Assembly (NCBI GenBank): GCA_043821485.1
Contig: JBDRCU010000026.1
Span: 1 to 35,918, forward strand
Origin: JBDRCU01 sp043821485
Lineage (GTDB): Bacteria > Patescibacteriota > Minisyncoccia > 2-02-FULL-40-12 > IGHO2-01-FULL-4-A
Direction of reading: 5' to 3'
DNA length: 35,918 nt
Below the pieces are notes generated by a model. The model did no database searches, was not told the origin of the DNA, and worked only from the letters and a program-made list of their open reading frames with translations. The translations under genes were made by a program, and so were the position numbers. Shown here in pieces: positions 6,760 through 14,949 of this stretch; positions within the stretch are counted from its first letter, which is position 1, and each line of letters opens with the position of its first letter.

Positions 6760-7209
6760 TTACATCGTAAGGCGAACGAACTTTCCTACCTTGATGTTTT
6801 CACCAATCTTAGCTATGTACTGAGTTATAAGATCGTTAATTGTAATTTCAGAGTCTCTGACATATTCCTGCTTGAGCAATTCCTCTACGTTCTCTGGGTC
6901 CATTGCAGCGATATGCATTGATATTTCATGAGCAAGTTCAGAAAACAATGGATTCTTTGCAACGAAATCCGTCTCACATAACATTTGCGTAAGCACGCCT
7001 AGTCTTCCATTTCCGTGTATGTATGCGTCCACTAGACCTTGCTCTGTACTACGCTGTGCTTTCTTTCCCGCTATATCAGCTCCTGTCTTCTTAAGCACCT
7101 CTAAGGCCTTACATTTATCGCCTCCGGCTTCTTCTACGGCCTTACTTATCTCTTTGAATGAAAGACCCGTTATTTCTCTTAACTCTTTCACAATATCTAT
7201 GTTAGACAT
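6760..7209 (-). CDS. tsf: Elongation factor Ts, short form
   Basis: EF-Ts is the nucleotide-exchange factor for EF-Tu. Residues 1-45 are the UBA-like domain (VKELREITGLSFKEISKAV). The signature TDFVAKN lies at 80-86 in the core. At 149 aa it is far shorter than the approximately 280 aa of E. coli and keeps only one core subdomain before ending in KIGENIKVGKFVRLTM. The gene lies directly after rpsB, the usual order. No Shine-Dalgarno sequence precedes the ATG. Confidence 0.95.
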   Translation of the reverse strand: MSNIDIVKELREITGLSFKEISKAVEEAGGDKCKALEVLKKTGADIAGKKAQRSTEQGLVDAYIHGNGRLGVLTQMLCETDFVAKNPLFSELAHEISMHIAAMDPENVEELLKQEYVRDSEITINDLITQYIAKIGENIKVGKFVRLTM

Positions 7210-7218
7210 TTTTATATG

Positions 7219-7944
7219 TTATTCTTTTTTAACCTCTGCTTTCTCTACTTCGATAGAAACAAGGTTCTCTTCAAGAGCTTCAAGAATGAGCTCTACAGAT
7301 TTACGTGAAGTGTCATTAGCTGGAATGGGATAATCTAGACTCTTTGGATCGCTGTCTGTATTAACTATTCCGACTGTTTTAATATTTTTGGTTATAGCTT
7401 CTTTGATTGGCAAAGCATTTTCTTTCAACGATGTAACAAAAATTACATCAGGAAGCTTCGTTAATCCTTTCAGTCCTTCGTATTTCTCCTTCAAACCTGC
7501 TATCTCTCGTTCCTTAAGGAGTTTCTCTTTCTTGGTGTATTTCTCAAAACCACCCGAGGCCTGTTCACTCTCCAATGATTCAAGATGCTTGATACGGGAC
7601 ATAATAACCTTAAAATTAGTAAATGTACCTCCAAGCCATCTATGCGTAACATAAGGCATATTAAGCTTCTTCGCAGTACTCTGCGCTAAATCAAAAGATT
7701 GTCGCGTAGTACCGACAAACAATATCGTCTTACCTCCTTTTATTGACTCCTTGAGAAATTCAACGGCCTTAGTCAATGCATCTGCTGTCTTAATAAGGTC
7801 AATTATGTAGACGTTCTCTCTGGATGTATAGACGAACGGCTTCATATTTGGATGAAAGACAGTCTTTTTTCTACCAAAATGCATACCTGCCTTGATCATT
7901 TCGTCATATTCTGGAAGCCTTTGTGCCTGTGCTTTTGTATTCAT
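7219..7944 (-). CDS. rpsB: Ribosomal protein uS2
   Basis: This 241-aa protein is the 30S protein uS2. Typical motifs are AGMHFGRKKTVFHPNMKPFV, HRWLGGTFTNF, LPDVIFVTS and VGIVNTDSDP followed by IPANDTS. The frame stays open to 8025, but the ATG at 7944 gives the normal uS2 start (MNTKAQAQRLPEYDEM), and a promoter lies immediately upstream, so the longer form is excluded. The mRNA should have a leader of about five nucleotides. It is followed by tsf. Confidence 0.95.
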   Translation of the reverse strand: MNTKAQAQRLPEYDEMIKAGMHFGRKKTVFHPNMKPFVYTSRENVYIIDLIKTADALTKAVEFLKESIKGGKTILFVGTTRQSFDLAQSTAKKLNMPYVTHRWLGGTFTNFKVIMSRIKHLESLESEQASGGFEKYTKKEKLLKEREIAGLKEKYEGLKGLTKLPDVIFVTSLKENALPIKEAITKNIKTVGIVNTDSDPKSLDYPIPANDTSRKSVELILEALEENLVSIEVEKAEVKKE

Positions 7945-7955
7945 ACGTGGCGTAT

Positions 7956-7984
7956 ATAGTAACAAAAATACCCAGGCTTTGCAA
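7956..7984 (-). promoter_or_regulatory. Promoter of rpsB-tsf
   Basis: TTGCAA (7984-7979), a 17-bp spacer and TACTAT (7961-7956) read on the minus strand. The -10 box ends 11 bases before the rpsB ATG, so the leader is about 5 nt. It is back to back with the rpmE promoter. Confidence 0.65.
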
Positions 7985-8004
7985 GGACTAAGAGCCCAAA
8001 AACC

Positions 8005-8033
8005 TTGATTAATGCCCTCTTCCATGATATTGT
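8005..8033 (+). promoter_or_regulatory. Promoter of rpmE-prfA
   Basis: TTGATT (8005-8010), a 17-bp spacer and TATTGT (8028-8033) with an extended TGn (TG at 8025-8026). The -10 box ends nine bases before the rpmE ATG, so the mRNA is almost leaderless. Confidence 0.65.
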
Positions 8034-8042
8034 CTTAAGACG

Positions 8043-8330
8043 ATGAAAAAAGACACGCACCCCCAATACAATACAGATACAAAGGTAAAATGTGTATGCG
8101 GTAAATCCTGGACAACAGGATCGACTATGCCAGAAATAGAAATAGAAATATGCAGTAACTGCCACCCTTTTTATACTGGAAAAGATAAAAAGCTTGATAC
8201 AAGAGGACGCATAGAGAGATTCACTAAACGCCAAGAAAAATCAAAATCTAAAAGCGCACCTAAGAAATCTCCGTCTGCCAAGCCCGCCAAAAAATCAACC
8301 AAGACCACAATCAAGAAAAAGGCAAAATAG
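8043..8330 (+). CDS. rpmE: Ribosomal protein bL31
   Basis: This 95-aa protein begins MKKDTHPQYNTDTKVKCVCG, the bL31 signature. It has the zinc-ligand pairs CVC and CSNC and the conserved HPFYTGK segment, then RGRIERFTKR. After about residue 63 it has a Lys/Ser/Ala/Pro-rich tail, probably a disordered RNA-binding extension, which makes it longer than the usual 70-80 aa. It lies ten bases upstream of prfA, a neighbour seen in many bacteria. The mRNA should be nearly leaderless. Confidence 0.95.
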   Translation: MKKDTHPQYNTDTKVKCVCGKSWTTGSTMPEIEIEICSNCHPFYTGKDKKLDTRGRIERFTKRQEKSKSKSAPKKSPSAKPAKKSTKTTIKKKAK

Positions 8331-8339
8331 AAAGCACTG

Positions 8340-9233
8340 ATGTCACTTGATGAACTCAAAAAAGAACTCGAAAAAATCGAAGGTCAACTCAACGATCCCG
8401 AGTTTGTTTCTGATTACAAGCTTGTGGCTGAAGCATCAAAACGTTATGCCGAAATCCAACGCACGATTGAAAGCGGTGGAGAATCTTCCGGTAATAAATA
8501 CAATGAGGTCATCATAGAAATTCGTCCGGGTGCCGGAGGAGATGAATCAGCAATTTTTTCACAACAGTTATTTGAAATGTATCAAAAATATGCAGAACTC
8601 AATGCCTGGACCCTAAAAATATTAGATCACCATACAACATCTATCGGTGGTGCCAAATATATAGCTTTCGAAATCGACGGCAAAAATGTATATAATAAAA
8701 TGCACTACGAATCAGGAGTGCATAGAGTTCAACGCGTACCAACAACGGAAAAAAGCGGAAGAGTACATACTTCAACAGTAACCGTAGCTGTACTTAAAAA
8801 AGCAAAAGAAACAGATGTTGAAATTAAACCTGACGACATTGACGTTTCGTTCTATCGATCAGGCGGTCCCGGAGGCCAAAATGTTAACAAAGTTTCCACG
8901 GCAGTGCGCATAGTCCACAAACCCTCTGGCATAACTGTTACCTCTCAAAAGGAACGCTCACAGTCACGCAATAAAGAAATTGCTATGGAACTACTTAGGA
9001 CCAAAATACTTGATCTCAAGCAACAACAAGAATCAGGAAAAGTCGCAGATGAAAGACGCAAACAGGTTGGTACGGGTGACAGATCAGAAAAAATTAGAAC
9101 ATATAACTTCCCTCAAGATCGCATAACTGATCATCGCATTAAGAAAAATTGGGGTAAGATAGAAAAGATACTCGAAGGCAATATGGACCCCCTTGTGGAT
9201 AGCCTATTGGAAGCAGAAGCCCAAAAGGCGTAA
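8340..9233 (+). CDS. prfA: Peptide chain release factor 1, shortened N-terminal domain
   Basis: RF1 reads UAA and UAG stop codons and triggers peptide release. The stop-reading motif appears as RVPTTEKSGRVHTS (PxT at 134-136), which separates it from RF2 (SPF). The catalytic GGQ is at 178-180 (SGGPGGQNVNKVSTAVRI). GTGDRSEKIRTYNFPQDRIT near the C-terminus is typical. At 297 aa it is about 60 residues short of E. coli RF1. The loss is in domain 1, the N-terminal helical domain, while the decoding and GGQ domains are complete. It is co-transcribed with rpmE. Confidence 0.95.
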   Translation: MSLDELKKELEKIEGQLNDPEFVSDYKLVAEASKRYAEIQRTIESGGESSGNKYNEVIIEIRPGAGGDESAIFSQQLFEMYQKYAELNAWTLKILDHHTTSIGGAKYIAFEIDGKNVYNKMHYESGVHRVQRVPTTEKSGRVHTSTVTVAVLKKAKETDVEIKPDDIDVSFYRSGGPGGQNVNKVSTAVRIVHKPSGITVTSQKERSQSRNKEIAMELLRTKILDLKQQQESGKVADERRKQVGTGDRSEKIRTYNFPQDRITDHRIKKNWGKIEKILEGNMDPLVDSLLEAEAQKA

Positions 9234-9245
9234 ACTTGTTCACAT

Positions 9246-9764
9246 ATGGAAAATATTGAACAAAACCAAAATCCAGAACCCAATCAACAGGGTCCTGTAT
9301 TTGAAGCCGAACCCGGATGGGGAGGCCGTCTAGGAAGCTGGGTCAAAGGTCATCCTTTTGGCTCACTAATTATAGTTATCTTGGTAATAGCTGTAGTGTT
9401 CATTGCTAGAGACAATGATGAAAACGGGATTGAGGTTATAAAGCTAGATAATGGAGGAGCTCAAGTGGCCAACGTGGAAGATATTATAAAAGAGACTGTC
9501 CAGCTTCGCGATGGCTACGCTCTAGTGTCACGAAGAGCCCTAAATAGCTATATCGCACAGAATCCAGAACAGGTGCTAAATAAAGCACAGAAAATGTTTA
9601 TAGAAGACGGCCTGAGTAAAACAGTCGAAGGACAATCGCTAGATGTAGGTGCAAATGTGCTTTTCCAAGCAAATGACATTGAGAAACTGATAACTGACTC
9701 AAACCAATTAACCCAGTATCAACTTAATGTCTGGGATTGGTATGCGAGACAAGCTGGGCTTTAA
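9246..9764 (+). CDS. Single-pass membrane protein of unknown function
   Basis: This 172-aa protein has a polar N-terminus rich in N, E, P and Q, one membrane helix at about residues 40-54 (SLIIVILVIAVVFIA), and a soluble C-terminal part of about 115 residues. The soluble part includes RDGYALVSRRALNSYIAQNP and ends in WDWYARQAGL. I do not recognise a family. It follows prfA by 12 bases and is probably in the same transcript. Its end overlaps the end of convergent rplY by four bases. The soluble domain is likely outside the cell, but that is a topology guess. Confidence 0.75.
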   Translation: MENIEQNQNPEPNQQGPVFEAEPGWGGRLGSWVKGHPFGSLIIVILVIAVVFIARDNDENGIEVIKLDNGGAQVANVEDIIKETVQLRDGYALVSRRALNSYIAQNPEQVLNKAQKMFIEDGLSKTVEGQSLDVGANVLFQANDIEKLITDSNQLTQYQLNVWDWYARQAGL

Positions 9765-10489
9765 CCCTGTTTTGTTTCTTTGGATTCTTCTTTAGACTTA
9801 GACTCCTCTACTGGAGCTCCGTCTTTTGCTCCCTCTTTTACCTCTTCTTCGCCTTCCTTAGTCTCTATCTCAACATCTGCTACATCTGCCTTCTCTCCTT
9901 CAAGAGACTTGAGAAGTTCTTCTTCAGACAAAGGCGTCTTCACGAGAACAACAATGTCATCCTGTCTAGCCTGTATTTCAACCCCTTCAGAGACTGGAAG
10001 GTCTTTAATAAGTATTTGCTCTTCCAATTGAGTAAGACCAGAGATATCGATCTCGATGCTATTAGGCAATTTTTCCGGCAATGCTTTTACTTCAACTTCG
10101 TGAACATTTTTAATTAAAATACCTCCAAAGTTTTTAACTGCCGGAGATTCTCCTATGAAATGAAGTGGAACGCCTGCAATAATTTCTTTATCCAAACGAA
10201 CTCTATAAAAATCAGCATGAATCGTTTTAGAACTAATAGGATCTAAATCTACATTGTTAATAATGGTTGGCTGAGTCTTATCTCCCACTTTTAGATAAAC
10301 CAAGGTTGACTCTCCTGCTTCAGCATAAACTGCTTCAAATTTCTTAATAGGAACTTGTATCGCAGTTGCCTCCATTCCATACCCATAGATCACAGCAGGC
10401 AAAATCCCGTCCTTTCGGAGTGTTTTGACTTGTCTTCCTTTTATATCACGAGGTTGCGCTTCAAGCTCGATTTTTTCTGTAATTTTCAT
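9761..10489 (-). CDS. rplY: Ribosomal protein bL25, CTC family
   Basis: This 242-aa protein is bL25 of the Ctc type. The N-terminal 5S rRNA-binding domain shows LRKDGILPAVIYGYGMEA and SSKTIHADFYRV. A C-terminal beta domain follows (VPLHFIGESPAVKNFGGILI, LPNSIEIDISGL). The last 50 residues are a Glu/Lys-rich tail. It has its own promoter, with a leader of only about four bases. It converges with the 9246-9764 gene. Confidence 0.93.
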   Translation of the reverse strand: MKITEKIELEAQPRDIKGRQVKTLRKDGILPAVIYGYGMEATAIQVPIKKFEAVYAEAGESTLVYLKVGDKTQPTIINNVDLDPISSKTIHADFYRVRLDKEIIAGVPLHFIGESPAVKNFGGILIKNVHEVEVKALPEKLPNSIEIDISGLTQLEEQILIKDLPVSEGVEIQARQDDIVVLVKTPLSEEELLKSLEGEKADVADVEIETKEGEEEVKEGAKDGAPVEESKSKEESKETKQG

Positions 10490-10499
10490 AGTGAAGAAA

Positions 10500-10528
10500 A
10501 CAATAACACAAAAATACTATGAGTTCAA
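10500..10528 (-). promoter_or_regulatory. Promoter of rplY
   Basis: TTGAAC (10528-10523), a 17-bp spacer and TATTGT (10505-10500) read on the minus strand. The -10 box ends ten bases before the rplY ATG, predicting a nearly leaderless mRNA. Confidence 0.6.
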
Positions 10529-10538
10529 GCAAAATATG

Positions 10539-11684
10539 CTAAAACGTCTTTCCTTCTTTCATTGCCTTTGCTACGCATTTCTGGGCTATGGCCATAGCAA
10601 TATCACGAGGTAATTTCTTAGTGCGCAAACTGCGTTTCAATACATCTTTTGTTGCTTTCTTAATTTTTGACTCTACCATCTTAAACATCTTCTCTTTCTT
10701 ATATCCCATATACTCTGCATAAGATGATATCACCCCGCCTGCATTAGCAATAAAATCCGGCACGATGAGTATTCCACGCCTGTGCAATTCCCTCTCAATA
10801 TCCTCGCTCATCGGAATATTAGCACCCTGAACAATTATACGCGCCCTAATACTCTTCTTGTTCGAATTATTAATTACATCAGTAACTGTTGCTGGTATCA
10901 ATACATCCACATCTAGACCAAATATTGCATCTCTTTTCATGGCCTTAGCCCCCGGATATTCAGATAGAGGCCTACGATCCTTTCGTAACTTCATAATCTC
11001 TTTAAAATCAAAACCATCCTCTTTGTATGCAGATCCTCTACTGTCTGCAATTCCTACAATATTCGCACCCCATTCTTGTAAAAACTTAAAGGCAAAACTT
11101 CCTACATTCCCAAACCCCTCAATAGCCACACGGGCACCTTTAATATCAATCTTAAACATTTCAAGCGCAACGCACGCCACATGCGCAACGCCAAAACCAG
11201 TGCTTCCAAGCTCGTGGGGCAATCCGCCTTTTTTCAAAGACTTACCAGTTGAATATCTTCTGTCGCCAACAGCATCCGCAAACCAATCCATCTCCTGCTC
11301 TCCTGAATTGACATCTGGCCCCATTACGTACTTGGAGTGTATCAAAGGCTTTATGGCACGCCCAAAACTCTGCACAAATTCTTTTTTTATTCTCAAATCC
11401 GTGTCATTCGGCTTGCCTGTCTTTGGAGCCGGCATTACAATACCAGATTTAGCACCACCAAAAGGGATATCAACGATAGCATTCTTCCATGTCATTGTGC
11501 GAGCCAAACGATATACTTCATCCAAAGTTACATCAGGGGTCATACGACATCCTCCCTTGCCTACGCCACGTGCAGTATTATCAATAACCACAAAACCCTT
11601 CATGCCGATCTTGGCATCATAGACCGTAATCATATACTCCGGCCCCCATTTATCACCATATATTTTTTCTTTAATAATTTTCAT
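10539..11684 (-). CDS. Glu/Leu/Phe/Val dehydrogenase
   Basis: This 381-aa enzyme of the amino-acid dehydrogenase family catalyses NAD(P)-dependent oxidative deamination, or the reverse amination. The substrate-binding domain shows GVGKGGCRMTPDV, TMTWKNAIVDIPFGGAKSGI (with the family lysines) and the conserved YVMGPDVNS. A Rossmann domain follows (ARVAIEGFGNVGSFAFKFL). IVQGANIPM and VPDFIANAGGVISSYAEYM are typical. Glutamate is the most likely substrate, but sequence alone does not exclude leucine or valine. It is the last gene of a HAD-corA-dehydrogenase run with gaps of 5 and 13 bases. It could link nitrogen metabolism to NAD(P)H balance. Confidence 0.9.
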   Translation of the reverse strand: MKIIKEKIYGDKWGPEYMITVYDAKIGMKGFVVIDNTARGVGKGGCRMTPDVTLDEVYRLARTMTWKNAIVDIPFGGAKSGIVMPAPKTGKPNDTDLRIKKEFVQSFGRAIKPLIHSKYVMGPDVNSGEQEMDWFADAVGDRRYSTGKSLKKGGLPHELGSTGFGVAHVACVALEMFKIDIKGARVAIEGFGNVGSFAFKFLQEWGANIVGIADSRGSAYKEDGFDFKEIMKLRKDRRPLSEYPGAKAMKRDAIFGLDVDVLIPATVTDVINNSNKKSIRARIIVQGANIPMSEDIERELHRRGILIVPDFIANAGGVISSYAEYMGYKKEKMFKMVESKIKKATKDVLKRSLRTKKLPRDIAMAIAQKCVAKAMKEGKTF

Positions 11685-11697
11685 AGATATTAATCAT

Positions 11698-12618
11698 CTA
11701 TTTAATCCACCTCTTTTGTATAAGTATTGCTAAAACTATAAGTGTTATTCCTCCGGTCCATCCTATAATCCACCAAAACGCATTCGGTGACCCTGATCCA
11801 GGCAAGGCAACATTCATTCCATACAAACTTGCCACCAAAACAGGCACATTAAGCAAAATCGTCAAAACAGTCAGAATCTTAATAACTCTGTTAAGATCTT
11901 GTGACATAATCGTTGAGTAAGCTTCACGAATATTTACTATATTTCTCAAATTACTTTTTGCTGTTTGAATCAACTGACCACTGCTCAAAAACATATCTTC
12001 AATAAAATCTTTATCGCCTTCGTAAAACTCCATACTTTTTCCCTTTAATAGATTATTCAAAACTGCATTTGTTGCAGTAAGGGCAGAAAGGAAATCATTA
12101 AGAATCTTTTCAAATCGAACGAATTCTACAATATCTTTATTTTCGATTCTTGTTAACCTTACATCTACTTCGCGTACGCTTCTATTAATCCTTGTTATAA
12201 AATTCTGATAGGCCTTATCAACTTCTGCGAATAGCTGAAGTAAAAGCTTTGCTTTCTGTGTTGTATTAATAGACTCTTTAGCAACAAATTCATGAATGAA
12301 TGGAAGTTCTTTTTTCGAAACAGTGACAATGGCTTTATCAGCTACTGCAATCATAACTGGCAAGGTTATGATTCTATCTCCTTCTTTATGCGGAACACGC
12401 GTATATACATATACAATCCCTTCATCAATTTCCATACGAGGCACTTCAAAAGGATCCAATGCATCGCGAACAAGACCTTCCTCAAGACCTATTTCGTCAA
12501 TCAAATAATTGATCTCTTTCTCACTGGGATCGTAAACTCTCACCCATGAACCTATTTTCAAATTATCTACTATCTGAAGGTCTAGATCTTTAGTTGTTTT
12601 ATGATAAATCTTAATCAT
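11698..12618 (-). CDS. corA: CorA-like magnesium/divalent cation channel
   Basis: This 306-aa protein has the CorA layout: an N-terminal cytoplasmic alpha/beta domain, long helices (about 130-240) and two membrane helices at the C-terminus. The selectivity motif GMN is at about 267-269 (LYGMNVALPG) at the end of TM1 (ILTVLTILLNVPVLVASLYG). TM2 is WWIIGWTGGITLIVLAILI, and the basic tail KRWIK follows. The family forms pentameric Mg2+ or Co2+ channels. It lies five bases downstream of the HAD gene. Confidence 0.93.
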   Translation of the reverse strand: MIKIYHKTTKDLDLQIVDNLKIGSWVRVYDPSEKEINYLIDEIGLEEGLVRDALDPFEVPRMEIDEGIVYVYTRVPHKEGDRIITLPVMIAVADKAIVTVSKKELPFIHEFVAKESINTTQKAKLLLQLFAEVDKAYQNFITRINRSVREVDVRLTRIENKDIVEFVRFEKILNDFLSALTATNAVLNNLLKGKSMEFYEGDKDFIEDMFLSSGQLIQTAKSNLRNIVNIREAYSTIMSQDLNRVIKILTVLTILLNVPVLVASLYGMNVALPGSGSPNAFWWIIGWTGGITLIVLAILIQKRWIK

Positions 12619-12623
12619 ACATA

Positions 12624-13232
12624 CTAGTCATTATTGGTGACATCTATATTAACATTTTTGAGATCTTTAACCAATTTTTCAGGAGATTCATACAAAAATG
12701 CTTTTATCCCAAGACCAGAAGCAACATCAATGAACTTTTGTTTGTCATCGATAAATAAAACATCCTCCGCTTCAAAATCGTAATCCTCCAGTATTTTCTT
12801 AAAAGAAGCTCCTTCCATCTTCGTATATCCAATCTCGTTTGAGAAATAGACTTTATCAAATTCTTTCATAAAATCAAATCTATTCTTCAAAAATTCCCCT
12901 CTTTCTTTAGATTGATCAGACAAAATAATAATAGCATAACCAAGTTCTTTAACTTTAATCGCCACCTCAACAATGTCCTCTACTGCTTTAGGATTCTCTC
13001 CTTCAAACCAAATCTTAAAAAATTTCTCTTTGGGTAAATTTATCCTCAGCCTATCAAGATATGGCTTCCATGCTTCATATGTATCTACTTTTCCTTTTTT
13101 CACATCTTGATTCTTAAAAATAGGATAAATATCATCAGGTGTGACATCGTATCTTTCCAATAAAAAATCACTAAACATTGAACTGTTCTTAATTACTACG
13201 CCATCCAAATCAAAAATTACCAATTTAATCAT
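12624..13232 (-). CDS. HAD-family hydrolase
   Basis: This 202-aa protein has the four HAD motifs: DLDGV with nucleophile D8 and D10, then S in IILSDQS, a Lys in the TKMEGASFKKI region, and the acidic pair in VLFIDDKQKFIDVA. The cap lies between motifs I and II (subclass I type). HAD proteins are mostly phosphatases of small phosphorylated metabolites. The substrate cannot be read from sequence. It lies directly upstream of corA. Confidence 0.88.
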   Translation of the reverse strand: MIKLVIFDLDGVVIKNSSMFSDFLLERYDVTPDDIYPIFKNQDVKKGKVDTYEAWKPYLDRLRINLPKEKFFKIWFEGENPKAVEDIVEVAIKVKELGYAIIILSDQSKERGEFLKNRFDFMKEFDKVYFSNEIGYTKMEGASFKKILEDYDFEAEDVLFIDDKQKFIDVASGLGIKAFLYESPEKLVKDLKNVNIDVTNND

Positions 13233-13269
13233 GCTCTATTAAATTAACGTCCATGCATGAAACTATATA

Positions 13270-13698
13270 CTATAGTTCACTTGTACAATTGCTACACCTA
13301 GTAGCCTTAATGCTAATCTTCGAAAAACATTTTGGACAATCTTTTTCTGTCGGCTCTGGAGCTTGCTCCTCTGCCTTCAACTTATTTATTCCCTTTACCA
13401 CAAAAAATAACGCCCATGCAACAATCAAAAATGCAATCAAAGCATTAATGAATAAACCGTAATTAACTGTTGTCGCGCCTGCTTCACGCGCTACGGCAAG
13501 ACTTTCATATCCTCCTCCGGAAAGATTGATATATAGGTTCGAGAAATCTACATTCCCGATTAGACTCCCCACAATCGGCATTATTATATCATCAACCAGA
13601 GACTTAACTATTGTGCTGAAAGCAGCACCAATCACAATACCAATTGCCATATCGAGCATATTTCCCTTTATAGCAAACTTCTTAAATTCTTTTAACAT
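13270..13698 (-). CDS. mscL: Large-conductance mechanosensitive channel with C-terminal zinc ribbon
   Basis: This 142-aa MscL releases solutes on hypo-osmotic shock. Residues 1-40 give the amphipathic N-terminus and TM1 (FKKFAIKGNMLDMAIGIVIG, AAFSTIVKSLV). TM2 is at about 82-102 (LFINALIAFLIVAWALFFVV). Instead of only the usual short helix, the C-terminus ends in a zinc ribbon with Cys at 121, 124, 135 and 138 (CPKC and CSNC). Such ribbon-tailed MscL proteins exist in other bacteria. The ribbon's role is not known to me. Confidence 0.94.
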   Translation of the reverse strand: MLKEFKKFAIKGNMLDMAIGIVIGAAFSTIVKSLVDDIIMPIVGSLIGNVDFSNLYINLSGGGYESLAVAREAGATTVNYGLFINALIAFLIVAWALFFVVKGINKLKAEEQAPEPTEKDCPKCFSKISIKATRCSNCTSEL

Positions 13699-13773
13699 AG
13701 TAAATCAGTTAATTATTAATAAGCTTATCACAATGGTTTCTTTAATAACAAATTTTGCAACTTCATCTCCGCT

Positions 13774-14046
13774 TTATTTAAGCCTCTTTTTTTGTTGCTG
13801 TTCCTGAATCTGCTCCATTATCTTTTTGAATACTGATTGACTCTTACCTTTCGTAGCTTCCCCGGCTTTTTTACGTATAAGTAAAACAAAATTCAAAATT
13901 ATAATACCCCAGATAACGGTTCCTCCGTTTTCTATAAGCCACTCTCCTATCTCTCTTAAAGAGGCTTCAAATACATAATATACCAACACAAAAACAATCA
14001 GCAGTATAAATAAAATTATTCGAATTGCATCTCCTTTATTATTCAT
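13774..14046 (-). CDS. Small two-helix membrane protein
   Basis: This 90-aa protein has two predicted membrane helices, at about 9-27 (IILFILLIVFVLVYYVFEA) and 41-57 (GTVIWGIIILNFVLLI). A basic, Gln/Lys-rich tail (KKIMEQIQEQQQKKRLK) is probably cytoplasmic. No family is recognised. Its start is one base after the stop of the upstream alpha/beta hydrolase, so the two are co-transcribed. Confidence 0.7.
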   Translation of the reverse strand: MNNKGDAIRIILFILLIVFVLVYYVFEASLREIGEWLIENGGTVIWGIIILNFVLLIRKKAGEATKGKSQSVFKKIMEQIQEQQQKKRLK

Positions 14047-14047
14047 T

Positions 14048-14869
14048 TCATTTTTTCTTAATGAAGGCTAATATCTGCTTAGTGAAACTTGGCTTCATAA
14101 CAGGCCCCAATCCAAAATGCTCACCCTTTTTATATAACTTCAATTTCGCTCCAACCTTTTTTGCAAATGACGCAACTGGTCTCCAGGACACCGATGTATC
14201 GTCTTTGGTCTGAAAAATTAATATCTTATTTCCATCTATCTCCTCTATATGATTCACTGGATTATACATCTCTCCGCGTTCAAGCTTTTTCCAATTCTGC
14301 GCACTGCCACGATATGCACCTCCAAAAAGATTATTTACAAAATTTTGAAACTTATCAAAACCCTCTTGAGGACTAAGCTCTTTCCAGTCTACAACTGGAC
14401 ACATGGCTATAATTTTATCAACCCGCTTATCCCGCGAAGCAAATATTCCTGCTGGTCCGCCAAAACTGCTACATATTAAAATGATTTTCTTAGGGTCTAT
14501 TTTATAGTCAACTTCATTCCAATAATCACGGAATGCTTTATTGAAAGAATCTATAACATCAATTACGTCATTCTCCGGCGACTTCTCTAAAAATTTACCT
14601 CCACTCTCCCATGTTCCTCTATATCTTGGAAAGAAAACCCAATATCCCTTCTTTGACCAGAATTCTATAAGGCTGGACTTGGATGGTATGGCAGGAGCAC
14701 CCTGCAAAAGAATAATCACCTTTGCCTTTTCATCAACAACCTCAATCTTCCGCTTTCCACGCAATCGCCCTCTCACACCTAAATCATGCTCAACAGACCG
14801 CATAATACGACTTGGAGGTAAGAATTCGGCTATAATCTCCCCTTTGAATTTTGTCCGTAGAATAGGCAT
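14048..14869 (-). CDS. Alpha/beta hydrolase
   Basis: This 273-aa protein is an alpha/beta-hydrolase-fold enzyme. The nucleophile elbow is ICSSFGGPAG, with Cys in the first Gly position of the usual GxSxG. The oxyanion region is ILLQGAPAIPSKSS. The Asp and His are in TKDDTSV and GEHFGLGP. The family includes peptidases and esterases, and the substrate is unknown. I chose the ATG at 14869 (MPILRTKF) because a promoter -10 box ends seven bases upstream. The frame stays open to 14926, but those extra codons would lie in the promoter. Confidence 0.82.
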   Translation of the reverse strand: MPILRTKFKGEIIAEFLPPSRIMRSVEHDLGVRGRLRGKRKIEVVDEKAKVIILLQGAPAIPSKSSLIEFWSKKGYWVFFPRYRGTWESGGKFLEKSPENDVIDVIDSFNKAFRDYWNEVDYKIDPKKIILICSSFGGPAGIFASRDKRVDKIIAMCPVVDWKELSPQEGFDKFQNFVNNLFGGAYRGSAQNWKKLERGEMYNPVNHIEEIDGNKILIFQTKDDTSVSWRPVASFAKKVGAKLKLYKKGEHFGLGPVMKPSFTKQILAFIKKK

Positions 14870-14876
14870 TAAACTT

Positions 14877-14904
14877 ATGTTATCATCATGACACGTCATT
14901 GCAA
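14877..14904 (-). promoter_or_regulatory. Promoter of the alpha/beta hydrolase, with a palindrome in its spacer
   Basis: TTGCAA (14904-14899), a 16-bp spacer and TAACAT (14882-14877) read on the minus strand. The -10 box ends seven bases before the ATG, so the mRNA should be leaderless. A dyad with 5-bp arms, ATGAC-AC-GTCAT (14888-14899), fills the spacer and could be an operator. Confidence 0.5.
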
Positions 14905-14949
14905 AACGGCGAGAATGGAATACCAAGAACTCCAGAAAGGACTGCGCAA

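Noticed and set aside
7219..8025. A 268-aa form of uS2 starting at 8025
   Set aside because: The extra 27 codons do not resemble uS2 and lie over the rpsB promoter; the ATG at 7944 matches the family start.
13261..13277. AACTATA-TAC-TATAGTT dyad at the end of mscL as a terminator or operator
   Set aside because: All A/T arms, no T-run and no GC stem; chance is likely in AT-rich DNA.
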